Counted from the stretch's first letter, positions 26,976 through 36,263 are shown. The stretch is DNA of 64,000 nucleotides from an uncultured Sphingomonadaceae bacterium (GCA_946479505.1 CAMLGC010000006.1:1-64000), one strand, 5' to 3'. Translations and numbers: made by a program. Notes: a model not told the origin generated them from the sequence alone.

Positions 26976-28034
26976 ATGGCCCGTTCGCCCCGCCAGTCCG
27001 TCACCATCCGCCATGTCGCCGCCGAGGCGGGAGTCTCGCTGCAAACCGTTTCGCGCGTGATGAACAACGAGCCCAACGTGCGCCCGCAGGTCCGCGAGCG
27101 GGTGAACGCGGCGGTGAAGAAGCTGGGTTATGTTCCGAGCCTTGCGGCACGGCGGATGGGCGGATCGCGCTCGTACCTGATCCTCGCCTTGAACGACCGC
27201 GACCGCACGATCGAAGGGTGGCAGCTCGGCCAGGGATCGGACTGGATCGACCAGATGCTCTACGGCGGCATGCTCAAATGCGCCGAGCGCGGCTATCGCA
27301 TGATCTTCGAGCTGATCGACACGCATTCGGCGCATGTCGAGCGTGAGGTGAACGCGGCGCTGTCGTCGCTGCGTCCCGACGGGGTGATCCTGACGCCGCC
27401 GCATTCGGACAGCCCGGCGATCATCGAGCTGCTCGCCGGCCAGAACGTGCCCTTCGCGCGGATCGGATCGGACGATGCAAGCGCGGGTTTCGCGATCCGC
27501 ATGGATGACGCTGCCGCGGCCGCGGCAGCGACCGAGCATCTGATCGGGCTTGGCCACAAAAGGATCGGCTTCATCGCGGGCAGCGACGAATATCGGCTGA
27601 GCGGCGCGCGCACCGACGGCTATCGCCGCGCGATGGGGGAGGCGGGGCTGCCGATCGAAGCCGCGTTCGTCCAACCGGGCGATTTCAGCTTCGAAGCGGG
27701 CGAGGCGGCGGTGCGCGCCTGGCTCGATCTCGCCGAGCCCGTCACCGCGGTGATCGCGAGCAGCGAGCAGATGGCGCTCGGCGCGCTCCATGTCGCGCGC
27801 GATCGCGGGCTGGACATGCCCGCCCACCTGTCGCTCGTCAGCTTCGACGATACGCCTGCGGTGCGCTTCAGCGTGCCGCCGATCACTGCTATCACCCAGC
27901 CGATCGCACCGATGGCGGCGAAGGCGGCGGAGCTGCTGATCGACGCCGCGAGCGGCAAGGAGATCGAGCCTGGGGTTCATGTCATTCCGTTCGCGCTCGC
28001 CGTCCGCCGTTCGAGCGCGCCCCCGGGAGGCTGA
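26976..28034 (+). CDS. LacI-family transcriptional regulator
   Basis: This protein of 352 residues has the LacI helix-turn-helix TIRHVAAEAGVSLQTVSRVMNNEPNVRPQVRERV with the hinge-helix segment YVPSLAARRMGG, then a periplasmic-binding-protein-like sugar domain (DGVILTPPHSDSP, GHKRIGFIAGSDEYRLSGARTDGYRRAM, LVSFDDTPAVRF). It should repress the locus until a sugar ligand binds. The candidate target is the TGTGAACGTTATCA site upstream of the GH3 gene. The 3' end overlaps the MFS gene by 56 nt. Confidence 0.92.
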   Translation: MARSPRQSVTIRHVAAEAGVSLQTVSRVMNNEPNVRPQVRERVNAAVKKLGYVPSLAARRMGGSRSYLILALNDRDRTIEGWQLGQGSDWIDQMLYGGMLKCAERGYRMIFELIDTHSAHVEREVNAALSSLRPDGVILTPPHSDSPAIIELLAGQNVPFARIGSDDASAGFAIRMDDAAAAAAATEHLIGLGHKRIGFIAGSDEYRLSGARTDGYRRAMGEAGLPIEAAFVQPGDFSFEAGEAAVRAWLDLAEPVTAVIASSEQMALGALHVARDRGLDMPAHLSLVSFDDTPAVRFSVPPITAITQPIAPMAAKAAELLIDAASGKEIEPGVHVIPFALAVRRSSAPPGG

Positions 28035-29211
28035 CGGCAGGCGCTCCTGGCGCTTCCTCGCGCTCTACGCGCTCGCCAATGCGGGCGGGGTCGCCGCCTT
28101 CCTGCCGCTGCTGACGCTGCTGTTGCCGCTCAAGGTGCAGGCGGCGGCGGGCGACGACCGGCTTACGACTCTCACCCTGTGCGCGCTCGCGGGTGCGGTC
28201 GCCGCGAGCCTCTCCAACGTCCTGTTCGGCGCCTTGAGCGACCGGAGTTTCGCCAGGCACCGCAACCGGCGCGGATGGATCGCCGCGGGGCTGGCGGCGA
28301 CGATCGCAAGCTATCCGTTGCTCCACTGGGCGGCGAGCCCGGCCGAGATCGTGGTGGCGGTGCTCGCCTTCCAGGCGGCGGTGAACATGCTGCTGGCGCC
28401 GCTTTACACGATGATGGCGGACGAGGTGCCCGACAGCCAGAAGGGGATTGCGGGCGGGCTGCTGACGCTCGGCAACCCGATCGGATCGGCGCTGGCGGCA
28501 GTGCTGGTCGCGACCGGTTTCGGCGAGGGCGGGCGGTTCGCCTTGCTGTGCGGCTTCATCGCGGCGTGCGTCGTGCCGATCCTGTTCGTGCCGGCGCGCC
28601 CCGCCGACACGACCCCGCCGCCGGCGCCCGCGCGCGCGATCCGGCGCGGCGACCTTGCGCTCACCTGGGGCTCGCGGCTGCTGGTACAGCTCGCGGGCAA
28701 CGTGCTCTTCACCTACCTGCTCTTCTATTTCGAAAGCGTGGTGCCGGGGGAGGACCCGACGGTGCTCGCGCCGCGTGTCGGACATGTGACGACGATCGTC
28801 TTCATCATATCGATCCCGATTGCGTTGGCGGTGGGGCGCGCCTCCGATCGGCTGCGCGCGCGCAAGCCATTCCTGATGCTCGCCGCCTCGGCGACGGCGG
28901 TCGGGCTGGTGGTGATGGCGCTGCTCCCCGACTGGACCAGCGCGGTGGTGGGATACGGAATGTATGCGATCGGGACCGCAATCTTCCTGGGATTGCATTC
29001 GGCCTATGCGATGCAGATCCTGCCCTCGCCAGAGCATCGCGGGCGCGACCTCGGCATCCTCAATCTCACCAACACGCTGCCGGCGCTGCTCGGCCCCGCC
29101 CTCACCTGGGCGCTGGCGACGACCGAGCGGTTCACCCCGGCGTTGCTGACACTCGCGGTGCTGACGCTGCTCGGCGGCGCGCTGGTACTGCCGGTGCGGA
29201 GCGAGCGGTGA
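27979..29211 (+). CDS. MFS transporter, probable sugar permease
   Basis: This integral membrane protein of 410 residues has about 12 hydrophobic segments and the MFS loop motif in VLFGALSDRSFARHRNRRGW (between helices 2 and 3), repeated in weaker form at VGRASDRLRARKP. It is placed last in the glycoside locus and is therefore inferred to import the released sugar across the inner membrane. Its only possible start before the first helix is the ATG inside the LacI gene, so the 56-nt overlap in a different frame is real. The N-terminal 25 residues are arginine-rich and cytoplasmic. Confidence 0.85.
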   Translation: MSFRSRSPSAVRARPREADGRRSWRFLALYALANAGGVAAFLPLLTLLLPLKVQAAAGDDRLTTLTLCALAGAVAASLSNVLFGALSDRSFARHRNRRGWIAAGLAATIASYPLLHWAASPAEIVVAVLAFQAAVNMLLAPLYTMMADEVPDSQKGIAGGLLTLGNPIGSALAAVLVATGFGEGGRFALLCGFIAACVVPILFVPARPADTTPPPAPARAIRRGDLALTWGSRLLVQLAGNVLFTYLLFYFESVVPGEDPTVLAPRVGHVTTIVFIISIPIALAVGRASDRLRARKPFLMLAASATAVGLVVMALLPDWTSAVVGYGMYAIGTAIFLGLHSAYAMQILPSPEHRGRDLGILNLTNTLPALLGPALTWALATTERFTPALLTLAVLTLLGGALVLPVRSER

Positions 29212-29228
29212 CGCACAGCGATCGCCGT

Positions 29229-29302
29229 GTCCCCCGCGCAGGCGGGGACCCAGAGTTGCCAGCGCAGGCGTCTGTGACTCTGGGCTCCCGCCTCCGCGGG
29301 AG
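29229..29302. repeat. Palindromic element, CTCCCGC...GCGGGGAC family
   Basis: The left arm CCCCCGCGCAGGCGGGGACC, followed by CAGAGT, is mirrored by ACTCTGGGCTCCCGCCTCCG followed by CGGGAG. About 20 bp separate the arms. It lies between the convergent MFS and dioxovalerate dehydrogenase genes and is related to the repeats at about 15.9 and 38.6 kb. Confidence 0.8.
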
Positions 29303-29312
29303 CATTGGTCGT

Positions 29313-30881
29313 TCAGCCTTGCTCGGGTTCTCCGTTCACCAGCCGCGGCAGATCCAACGGATTGTCCCGCTTCAACGCCTTGGGGAGCAGCCCATCGGGC
29401 AAATCCTGGTAGCAGACCGGGCGCAGGAAACGCTCGATCGCGGCGGTGCCGACCGAGGTCGTGCGCGGATCCGACGTGGCGGGGAAGGGGCCGCCATGGA
29501 CCATCGCGTAGGAGACCTCGACGCCCGTCGGCCATCCGTTGGCGAGGATGCGGCCAGCCTTGCGCTCGAGGATGGGGAGGAGCGGCCGCGCGGCCTCGAC
29601 GTCCTCGTCGTCGAGCTGGAGCGTCGCGGTGAGCTGGCCCTCGAGACCTTCGAGCACGCGCGCGACCTCGTCGAAATCGGTGCAGCGGATGATGATCGAG
29701 GCGGCGCCGAACACCTCGTGCGCGAGCTCGGGGTTGCCGACGAACGCCTCGCCCGTCGTCGCGAACAGCGCGGCGCGGCCGCGGTTGCAGCCGCTTCCCT
29801 CGGGACCCTGCGCCAGCGTGTCGACGCGGCCATGGCCGCCGAGCGCCTGCACGCCTTTGTCGTAATTGGCGTGGATGCCGCTGGTGAGCATCACCTGCGG
29901 CTCGGCGCCGCCCAGCGCCTCGACGGCGGCGTCGGCGAAGGTATCGAGATCGGGGCCGGCGATGCCGATGGCGATGCCGGGATTGGTGCAGAACTGTCCC
30001 GAGCCCATCGTCAGCGAGCCGACATAAGCCTTCCCGAGCGCGGCCGCGCGCGATGCGAGCGCGTGCGGGAAGAGAAGCACCGGGTTGATGCTCGACATCT
30101 CGGCATAGACGGGGATCGGCTCGGGGCGCTTCTGCGCGATTTCGACAAGTGCGAGCCCGCCGGCGCGCGAACCTGTGAAGCCCACCGCCTTGATGTGGCG
30201 ATCACGCACCAAAGCGACGCCGAGATCGTTGGCCGGACCCTGGACGAGCGAGAAGACGCCTTCGGGCAGGCCGCATTTCTTCACCGCCGCCTGGATCGCG
30301 CGGCCGACCAGTACCGAGGTGCCGGGATGTGCGGGGTGGCCCTTGCAGACCACCGGGCAGCCCGCGGCGAGCGCCGAGGCGGTGTCGCCGCCCGCGACCG
30401 AGAAGGCGAGCGGGAAGTTGGAGGCGCCGAACACCGCGACCGGGCCGATCGCGATGCGGCGCTGGCGCAGGTCCGCGCGCGGCAGCGGCTGGCGCTCGGG
30501 CAGCGCGTTATCGACGACGACGCCCGCCCAGCGACCCTGACGGAGCAATTTGGCGAACAGGCGGAGCTGGCCGCATGTGCGGCCGCGCTCACCGGTGAGG
30601 CGCGCCTGCGGCAGGCCCGATTCCTGCACCGCGCGCTCGACGAGGCCGCCGACCGCCTCGATCTCTTCGGCGATCGTCTCGAGGAAGGTCGCGCGCGCGT
30701 CGGGATCGGTCTCGCGGAAGGTATCGAACGCCTCGGCGGCGAGGCGGCACGCCTCCTCGACATCGGCGAGCGAGGAGACCGAGAACTCGACCGGGAGCGG
30801 TTCGTTGGTGGCGGGATCGGTCGCCTGGAAGGTCTCGTCGCTGCTCACGTCGCGCGCGCCGATCAGAAAGCTGCCGTCCAT
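29313..30881 (-). CDS. 2,5-dioxovalerate (alpha-ketoglutarate semialdehyde) dehydrogenase
   Basis: This NADP-linked aldehyde dehydrogenase of 522 residues is expected to oxidise 2-oxoglutarate semialdehyde to 2-oxoglutarate, the last step of non-phosphorylative pentose, glucarate or hydroxyproline breakdown. Visible are [37 protein letters not shown], the catalytic glutamate in [10 protein letters not shown] and the catalytic cysteine in [10 protein letters not shown]. These variants, rather than the usual ELGGKSP, mark the KGSADH subfamily. GAGGAGA precedes the ATG. Its place beside the glycoside locus fits sugar catabolism. Confidence 0.9.
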   Translation of the reverse strand: MDGSFLIGARDVSSDETFQATDPATNEPLPVEFSVSSLADVEEACRLAAEAFDTFRETDPDARATFLETIAEEIEAVGGLVERAVQESGLPQARLTGERGRTCGQLRLFAKLLRQGRWAGVVVDNALPERQPLPRADLRQRRIAIGPVAVFGASNFPLAFSVAGGDTASALAAGCPVVCKGHPAHPGTSVLVGRAIQAAVKKCGLPEGVFSLVQGPANDLGVALVRDRHIKAVGFTGSRAGGLALVEIAQKRPEPIPVYAEMSSINPVLLFPHALASRAAALGKAYVGSLTMGSGQFCTNPGIAIGIAGPDLDTFADAAVEALGGAEPQVMLTSGIHANYDKGVQALGGHGRVDTLAQGPEGSGCNRGRAALFATTGEAFVGNPELAHEVFGAASIIIRCTDFDEVARVLEGLEGQLTATLQLDDEDVEAARPLLPILERKAGRILANGWPTGVEVSYAMVHGGPFPATSDPRTTSVGTAAIERFLRPVCYQDLPDGLLPKALKRDNPLDLPRLVNGEPEQG

Positions 30882-31001
30882 CGCCTATCTCCTCGTTTCG
30901 ATTTGTCGGACAAGTCCGCAAGCTGGGGTCTCGCGGCTCAATGACAAGGGAGCGGTATCAAAGGCAACCGTTCGCGCAGGCGAGATGCGCGATTTTTTGT
31001 G

Positions 31002-32999
31002 TCAGCCGGTGAAGCGCAGGCCGATCCACAGCGTCCTTGGCGTGCCGAGATCGATCGAGCCGCCGTCGTTGCGGGTGACGATGCGCTCGTCGAACAGATT
31101 CTCCGCGCGGCCGACGAGGCGCAGGCGCGGCGTGAACGGAAAACTGGCGAACGCATCCACCGTCAGCGTGTCGGGGAGCACGTCGGTTTCGAGATCGTCC
31201 TCATATTGCTCGCCGACATAGCGGAGCGTCGCGGAGAGGTGCGGGCCGACTTCGGGCGCCCACGCCAGCGTCGCGCTGGCGATGTGGCGCGGGCTTTGCG
31301 CGGGGGCGAAGCCGTCGAGCGCGGCCGACGCGCCCGATGCGTGGACGACGCTGTCGGTGTACGCGTAGGACGCCGAGAGGTCGAAAGCGCCCACGCGCCC
31401 GCCCGCGGTCAGCTCGATGCCCTTGGCGACGATCGCATCGACGTTGCGGCGCTGGCGCAGGTTCGGCCCGATCGTGACGTTGGCGACGGCGTTCTCGAGT
31501 CGGTTGTAGAAGGCGGTCGCGCTCAGCCCTACGCCGCCGAGCATCATGTCTGCGCCCGCTTCGATGCCCTCGAGTTTTTCCAAATCGAGGTTTGCGTTCG
31601 CCTCGGTAACGACGGGAAACACCGTGAAAGGGCGGTAGAGCTCGTTGAGCGTCGGCACGCGAAAGCCGGTATAGGCGGCGGCGCGTAGCGCGAGTGCGTC
31701 GTTCGCGTGGAACAGCGCACCGACACGCGCGGTGGTCTCGACGCCGTCGCGGTTGGCGAAGCGATCGTCGGCGTTCACTGCGCCCGAGGGGGCGAGGTCG
31801 CGGTAGAAGCCATCGGTCATCGTCCAGCGATCGATACGCGCGCCGCCGGTGAGCACCAGCGCTCCGAGGCTCCAATCGTCCTCGACAAACAGGCCGAGCG
31901 TGCTCGTGCGCCCGCCCGCGTTACGATGCGCGGTGGGGAGGCCGGTCTCGACGCTGTACGGATCCTCGTAGAGCTCGCCCTTAGCGCGGCGGCCATCGAC
32001 GCCGATACGGAGCACATGCGAGTCGCCGACGGGCGGGCGCAGCTCGATCTTGCCACCGTGCCCGGTCGAGGGCGTGTTGCGCTGATCGAGGACGAGCTTG
32101 TGGCTCGACGAGCTGATGATCTTGTTCGAGAAGGTGCGCGCCTGGACATAGGCAAGCGCATCGACCTGCCAATACCCGCGATGGATGAGGCGGATACTCG
32201 CGTCGTTGGCGGCCGAGCCGCTGTCCGCGCCCGCGAAACGCAGGGTGCGGTCGTCTCGGTAGATCAGCGCGCGCGCCTGAATCTCGGTCTCGCCGTCGAT
32301 CGGCGCGACGCCGCGGATCGCGGTGGACCAGTTTTCGTACGCCGCAGGAACGCTGGCGTCGCTACGCTGGCCCTCGGGCGTGGTGTAGAAGCCGTCGCCG
32401 CGGTCGTACGCGCCGCTGATCGAGACGTAGCCGGCGCCGAGGGTCGGCGAGACGCTTGCCGAGGCCATCAACGAATCGCGGCTGCCATAGAAAAGGCTGG
32501 CTTCGTAGGGCGGCAGCTCGGCGCGGGTGGCGCTCGCCAGCTCGATCGTGCCGGCGACCGCGCCCGCGCCGAACGGTCCGGAGCCGCCGCCGCGGGTGAT
32601 GCGCACGGCGGAGAGGCGGTTGGGGACGAGCGCGTTGAAGGGGACGTAGCCGAAGAACGGGTCCGCCTGCGGCACGCCGTCGAGCAGCACCAGCGCGCGG
32701 CTGGTCGCGTTGCCGCCAAGCGCGCGAAGCGTGATCCCCTGCGCCGTCGGGTTGGCCGAGCGGCTGTCCGAGCGGCGGAACTGCTGCACTCCGGCGACAT
32801 CGGCGAGCACGTCTTCGAGCCGGCCGCTGGCGTTGCTGGTGAGCCGGTCGCGGTCGATCACGACCGAGCCGTAGGCCGGCGTGCCGGGCGGGAGCGGCAG
32901 CCCTTCGCCGATGACGACGATCTCCGGCGCGTCCTGCGCTTGCGCGGCGGCGGGAACGAACGCAACGAGCGGAAGGGCGAGACAGCGGATCAACATCAT
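31002..32999 (-). CDS. TonB-dependent receptor, BtuB/FepA-like
   Basis: This outer-membrane receptor of 665 residues has a signal peptide (MMLIRCLALPLVAFVPAAAQAQ), the TonB-box region APEIVVIGEG, a plug (RLEDVLADVAGVQQFRRSDSRSANPTAQGITLRALGGNATSRALVLLDGVP) and a barrel with the typical TGFRVPTLNELYRP and C-terminal NLFDE...LWIGLRF motifs. The size and plug suit siderophores, cobalamin or small ligands. The ligand is unknown; it is the fourth minus-strand gene after the inositol cluster, separated from it by a palindrome. An upstream in-frame extension translates that palindrome and is excluded. Confidence 0.9.
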   Translation of the reverse strand: MMLIRCLALPLVAFVPAAAQAQDAPEIVVIGEGLPLPPGTPAYGSVVIDRDRLTSNASGRLEDVLADVAGVQQFRRSDSRSANPTAQGITLRALGGNATSRALVLLDGVPQADPFFGYVPFNALVPNRLSAVRITRGGGSGPFGAGAVAGTIELASATRAELPPYEASLFYGSRDSLMASASVSPTLGAGYVSISGAYDRGDGFYTTPEGQRSDASVPAAYENWSTAIRGVAPIDGETEIQARALIYRDDRTLRFAGADSGSAANDASIRLIHRGYWQVDALAYVQARTFSNKIISSSSHKLVLDQRNTPSTGHGGKIELRPPVGDSHVLRIGVDGRRAKGELYEDPYSVETGLPTAHRNAGGRTSTLGLFVEDDWSLGALVLTGGARIDRWTMTDGFYRDLAPSGAVNADDRFANRDGVETTARVGALFHANDALALRAAAYTGFRVPTLNELYRPFTVFPVVTEANANLDLEKLEGIEAGADMMLGGVGLSATAFYNRLENAVANVTIGPNLRQRRNVDAIVAKGIELTAGGRVGAFDLSASYAYTDSVVHASGASAALDGFAPAQSPRHIASATLAWAPEVGPHLSATLRYVGEQYEDDLETDVLPDTLTVDAFASFPFTPRLRLVGRAENLFDERIVTRNDGGSIDLGTPRTLWIGLRFTG

Positions 33000-33000
33000 C

Positions 33001-33072
33001 GTTCGTTTCGAGCGACGTCGAGAAGCGTTCCGCAACGGCTCGAGCCGCTTCTCGACTGCGCTCGAAGCGAAC
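33001..33072. repeat. Palindromic element, TTCGAGCG/TCGAGAAGCG family
   Basis: The arms GTTCGTTTCGAGCGACGTCG with AGAAGCG (33001-33027) and the inverted copy at 33046-33072 match over 27 bp with three differences. The element sits directly against the TonB-receptor start, between it and the nucleotidyltransferase gene. It is the only copy of this family seen in the window. Confidence 0.8.
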
Positions 33073-33082
33073 GGAAGGTATT

Positions 33083-33799
33083 TCACGCCGCGGCGCGGGT
33101 GAGCCAGGCTTCAGCAGTGTCGAGTGCGCGGGCATCGTCGACATCGATCCAGTCGAGATCGCTGCATTCGATCGTGCCTGCCGCGTTGCTGGCGGCGAGC
33201 GTGCGGACGGCGTCGGTGATCGACGGCTCCGGCAGACCGGCAAGCGCGTCGAAAAAATCGGCGCCGACCGCGAAGACGCCCGTATCGTATGCGTCGTGGG
33301 GGCTGAGATGCTTGCCGATCGCGACGATCCGATCGCCCGCGGTCGCGACGCAGGTGACGTCGTCGGGATCGACCCATGAATGCCCCAGCCGCCGGTCGAT
33401 GCCGAGCCGCAGCGCGTCCGCCCCGATCCCGGTTTGGGCGACGCGGGCGTAGAGCGCAGGCTCGACGAGGTGATCGCACATCAGCAGCAGCGCGGGCCGC
33501 TCGCCGGTGAGCGCCGCCGCCGCACGCGCCGAGACGCCGTTGGGCAATTGCCAATCGGCGGTGCGCACCGTCTCGACCGCGAGCGGCCAATCGCGGCTCG
33601 CAAGATGCGCCTCGACCTCGTCGGCGCGATAGCCCGTCACTACGATCGCACGCGCGATCCCGGCCGAGGCAAGGCGATCGAGCGCGTGGTCGATCAGCGG
33701 CGTTCCCGCGACACAGGCAAGCGGCTTGGACGGCGTGCGCGTGCGCAGCCGCGTGCCGCCGCCCGCGGCGAGCACGATCGCGGTGTCGACCTCGCTCAC
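33083..33799 (-). CDS. Sugar/alcohol-phosphate nucleotidyltransferase (candidate CTP:inositol-1-phosphate cytidylyltransferase)
   Basis: This protein of 238 residues has the MobA/LicC-type fold. The nucleotide-binding signature AIVLAAGGGTRLRTRTPSKPLACVAGTPLIDH opens it, IARAIVVTGYRADEVEAHL follows, and metal-binding acidic residues lie in LLLMCDHLVEP. It starts with GTG overlapping the inositol-1-phosphate synthase stop (GTGA), so the two are coupled. The upstream gene makes inositol-1-phosphate and a CDP-alcohol transferase follows in the cluster, so activation of inositol-1-phosphate as CDP-inositol is the natural inference. Other substrates remain possible. Confidence 0.8.
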   Translation of the reverse strand: MSEVDTAIVLAAGGGTRLRTRTPSKPLACVAGTPLIDHALDRLASAGIARAIVVTGYRADEVEAHLASRDWPLAVETVRTADWQLPNGVSARAAAALTGERPALLLMCDHLVEPALYARVAQTGIGADALRLGIDRRLGHSWVDPDDVTCVATAGDRIVAIGKHLSPHDAYDTGVFAVGADFFDALAGLPEPSITDAVRTLAASNAAGTIECSDLDWIDVDDARALDTAEAWLTRAAA

Positions 33800-34896
33800 G
33801 CCGCGGCGATGAAGTCTTCGACCGCCTGCTGCGCCTTGTCGTCGGTCATCTGCTCGGGCGGGTGCTTGCAGAAATAGGCGGAAGCCGGGAGGACGGGGCC
33901 GGCGAGCCCGCGATCCTTGGCGAGCTTGGCGCAGCGGATCATGTCGATCGCGACGCCAGCCGAATTGGGGCTGTCCTCGACCGACAGGCGCAACTCGAGA
34001 TGCATCGGCACGCCGCCGAACATCTGGCCTTCCATGCGCAGGAAGCAGACCTTGTTGTCGTTCTGCCACGCGACATAGTCGCTGGGGCCGACATGGATGT
34101 TCTCGTCCTCGAGCCGCTCGGCGGCGGCGGCCTGGACGGCCTCGGTCTTGGAGACCTTCTTCGAGGCGAGCCGCTTGCGGTTCGACATGTTGAGGAAGTC
34201 TGTGTTGCCGCCGGTGTTGAGCTGATAGGTGCGGTCGAGCTGGACGCCGCGCTTCTTGAACAGGTCGGTCAGTACGCGATGGACGATCGTCGCGCCGATC
34301 TGCGCCTTGATGTCGTCGCCCACCACCGGAACGCCCGCATCGGCAAAGCGCTTCGCCCATTGCGGATCGGATGCGATGAAGACGGGGATGTTGTTGACGA
34401 AGGCGACGCCCGCTTCGAGCGCGCATTCGGCGTAAAATTCGGTCGCCTTCTGGCTGCCCACGGGCAGGTAGTTCATCAGCACGTCGGCCTTGGACGATTT
34501 GAGCAGCGCGATCACGTCTTCCTTGCTCGGCTCGGCCGCGTCGGCGACGACGAACGTGCGCTCGTCGACATAGTCGGCCATGTGATCGGCGACGCCATCA
34601 AGCACGCGGCCCATCTTCACCTTGGTGCCGGTGTCGGGCACGTCGGCGCAGAAGGTGGCGGTGCAGTTGGGCTTGGCGAAGATGGCTTGCGCCACGTCCT
34701 TGCCGACCTTGCGCGCGTCCACATCCCACGCGGCCACCACGCGGATGTCGCTCGGGGTATAGCCGCCCACGTCCCAGTGCATCAGCCCGACCTGATCGTT
34801 CGACCCTGCCCGGTAATGCGCGATCCCCTGGATCAGCGAGCTTGCGCAATTGCCGATGCCGACGACCGCGATATTGATGCCATTCATTGAAGCCAT
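33796..34896 (-). CDS. ino1: Inositol-3-phosphate (myo-inositol-1-phosphate) synthase
   Basis: This protein of 366 residues converts glucose-6-phosphate to inositol phosphate using bound NAD. Features are the Rossmann start INIAVVGIGNCASSLIQGI, the LMHWDVGGYTPSDIRVVAAWDVD segment, NYLPVGSQKATEFYAECAL, and the catalytic region YQLNTGGNTDFLNMSNRKRLASKKVSKTEAV. It belongs to the shorter actinobacterial/archaeal type. It is the middle gene of a three-gene minus-strand cluster between the CDP-alcohol transferase and the nucleotidyltransferase. Confidence 0.95.
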   Translation of the reverse strand: MASMNGINIAVVGIGNCASSLIQGIAHYRAGSNDQVGLMHWDVGGYTPSDIRVVAAWDVDARKVGKDVAQAIFAKPNCTATFCADVPDTGTKVKMGRVLDGVADHMADYVDERTFVVADAAEPSKEDVIALLKSSKADVLMNYLPVGSQKATEFYAECALEAGVAFVNNIPVFIASDPQWAKRFADAGVPVVGDDIKAQIGATIVHRVLTDLFKKRGVQLDRTYQLNTGGNTDFLNMSNRKRLASKKVSKTEAVQAAAAERLEDENIHVGPSDYVAWQNDNKVCFLRMEGQMFGGVPMHLELRLSVEDSPNSAGVAIDMIRCAKLAKDRGLAGPVLPASAYFCKHPPEQMTDDKAQQAVEDFIAAA

Positions 34897-34920
34897 GTCC
34901 TTGAGGTTGAAACGGAAAAA

Positions 34921-35757
34921 TCAGGTGCCGAGCGGCGCGCGCGGGCCGCGGACGAGTGCCGTCTCGACGCGGCGCAGCCAGAGTGTGCCGAGGATCGCGA
35001 CGAGCGTCAGTGGTACGATCTCGATCCACCAGAAGAGGCGCGGATCGCCCGCGAGGCAGGCGAGGAAGATCACGAGCACGCGCGTGTTGGCGGTGAGGAG
35101 CGCGAGCAGCCGCATCGCGGGAACGGCGCGTGTCCCATAGGTGCTGCCGAGGAATTGCGGCCGATCGCTCGCGCGCATTGCGCCGTCGAGCCGGTCGGCA
35201 AGCCGGTCGAATCCGCGCGTGACCGAATCGTAGAGCGCCTCGATCGCGCTCGTCGTGCGCGTTGGCGCGACCTCGCCCGCGTCGCCCTTGACGCGCCGAT
35301 GGAAGCGGGCGCGCTCGGCCTCATAAAGATTGGATTGCAGCGCGTGGAAAATGCCCGCCACGGCCGCGAGCACCCACGCCCCCAGGGTGCCGATCGAGGC
35401 AGCGAGCGCGATGTAGATCAGTGCGAAGACGCCATGGTCGCACAATCCGTCGAGCAGCCGGCCGAAGGGGCTGGCGGTGCCAGTGGCGCGCGCGACCATC
35501 CCGTCGAGCCCGTCAGCGATCAGCCAGCAGACGGAGAGGACGAGGCCGAGCGCGGCAATTGCAAGCCCCGTGGCGTGACCGAAGGCGATCGCGGCGCTCG
35601 CGCCGACCACCAGCCCGGCGCCCGAAACGGCGTTCGCAGAGATGCCGTGACGCAGCGCGATCGGCAGCAGCGCGCGCGCGGCGGGGTGGATCAGCCAGAG
35701 ATTGGTGCGATCCTCGATCCGCCTGTCGCGCGAATTGTCAGGCGGGTGCCTTGTCAT
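34921..35757 (-). CDS. CDP-alcohol phosphatidyltransferase family protein
   Basis: This membrane enzyme of 278 residues carries the complete family motif DG-x2-AR-x8-G-x3-D-x3-D, seen as DGMVARATGTASPFGRLLDGLCD, within a bundle of about six hydrophobic segments. It transfers a phosphoalcohol from a CDP-activated donor. The long soluble middle (residues about 155-220, FHRRVKGDAGEVAPTRTTSAIEALYDSV) is unlike simple PgsA proteins. Adjacent to inositol phosphate synthase, it probably makes an inositol-phosphate lipid or di-inositol phosphate; the acceptor is not readable. It is the first gene of the cluster. Confidence 0.87.
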   Translation of the reverse strand: MTRHPPDNSRDRRIEDRTNLWLIHPAARALLPIALRHGISANAVSGAGLVVGASAAIAFGHATGLAIAALGLVLSVCWLIADGLDGMVARATGTASPFGRLLDGLCDHGVFALIYIALAASIGTLGAWVLAAVAGIFHALQSNLYEAERARFHRRVKGDAGEVAPTRTTSAIEALYDSVTRGFDRLADRLDGAMRASDRPQFLGSTYGTRAVPAMRLLALLTANTRVLVIFLACLAGDPRLFWWIEIVPLTLVAILGTLWLRRVETALVRGPRAPLGT

Positions 35758-35822
35758 CGCTCCGTCATCTACGTCGCGCAGGGCCGTGCGGCAAGCGATG
35801 GTGTGTGTCTTCGATGCACCAC

Positions 35823-36263
35823 TCAGCGCCGGAGCAGATCGATCGCCGCCGCGATCCGGCGTTCGCGCGTTTGAGGGCGCTTGGCGCCGGCGACCGCTTC
35901 GGCCTGTTCCCGCTGATTTGTGAAGCTCAACTTCTCCCACGCTGGCTCGAGTCCGGCCGAGCGGATCGCCTCGGCCAGGTCGTCGGGCGGGGTCACGATA
36001 CGCGGCGCAGTGTCGAGCGTCAGCGTCACCTCCAGCGCAGCCCCCGGCCCGATTCCCGCGGCGTCGCGGTGGCTGCGGCGCAGCGGCACGAAGGTTTCGC
36101 CGCGCATGGTCGCGATCGTCGAGCGATACGAATAGCCCTTCAGCGCGACCACCACCGGCGGCCGTGCGCGCCCGAAGACCTCGCGCGGATCGAACGGCAC
36201 CGGAATCGCACCCTCGTTGATGAGGGCGCAGGTGAAGGTGCGCGAGGGCGGGGTGTCGGTCAC
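35823..36263 (-). CDS. DUF1905/YdeI-like protein
   Basis: This small cytoplasmic protein of 146 residues has an N-terminal DUF1905 beta-barrel (FTCALINEGAIPVPFDPREVFGRARPPVVVALKGYSYRSTIATMRGETFVPLRRSHRDAAGIGPGAALEVTLTLD) followed by an OmpD/YdeI-type helical tail (WEKLSFTNQREQAEAVAGAKRPQTRERRI). No activity is established for the family. It begins with GTG inside the stop of the acyl-CoA dehydrogenase gene (GTGA), so the two are translated together. Confidence 0.82.
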   Translation of the reverse strand: MTDTPPSRTFTCALINEGAIPVPFDPREVFGRARPPVVVALKGYSYRSTIATMRGETFVPLRRSHRDAAGIGPGAALEVTLTLDTAPRIVTPPDDLAEAIRSAGLEPAWEKLSFTNQREQAEAVAGAKRPQTRERRIAAAIDLLRR

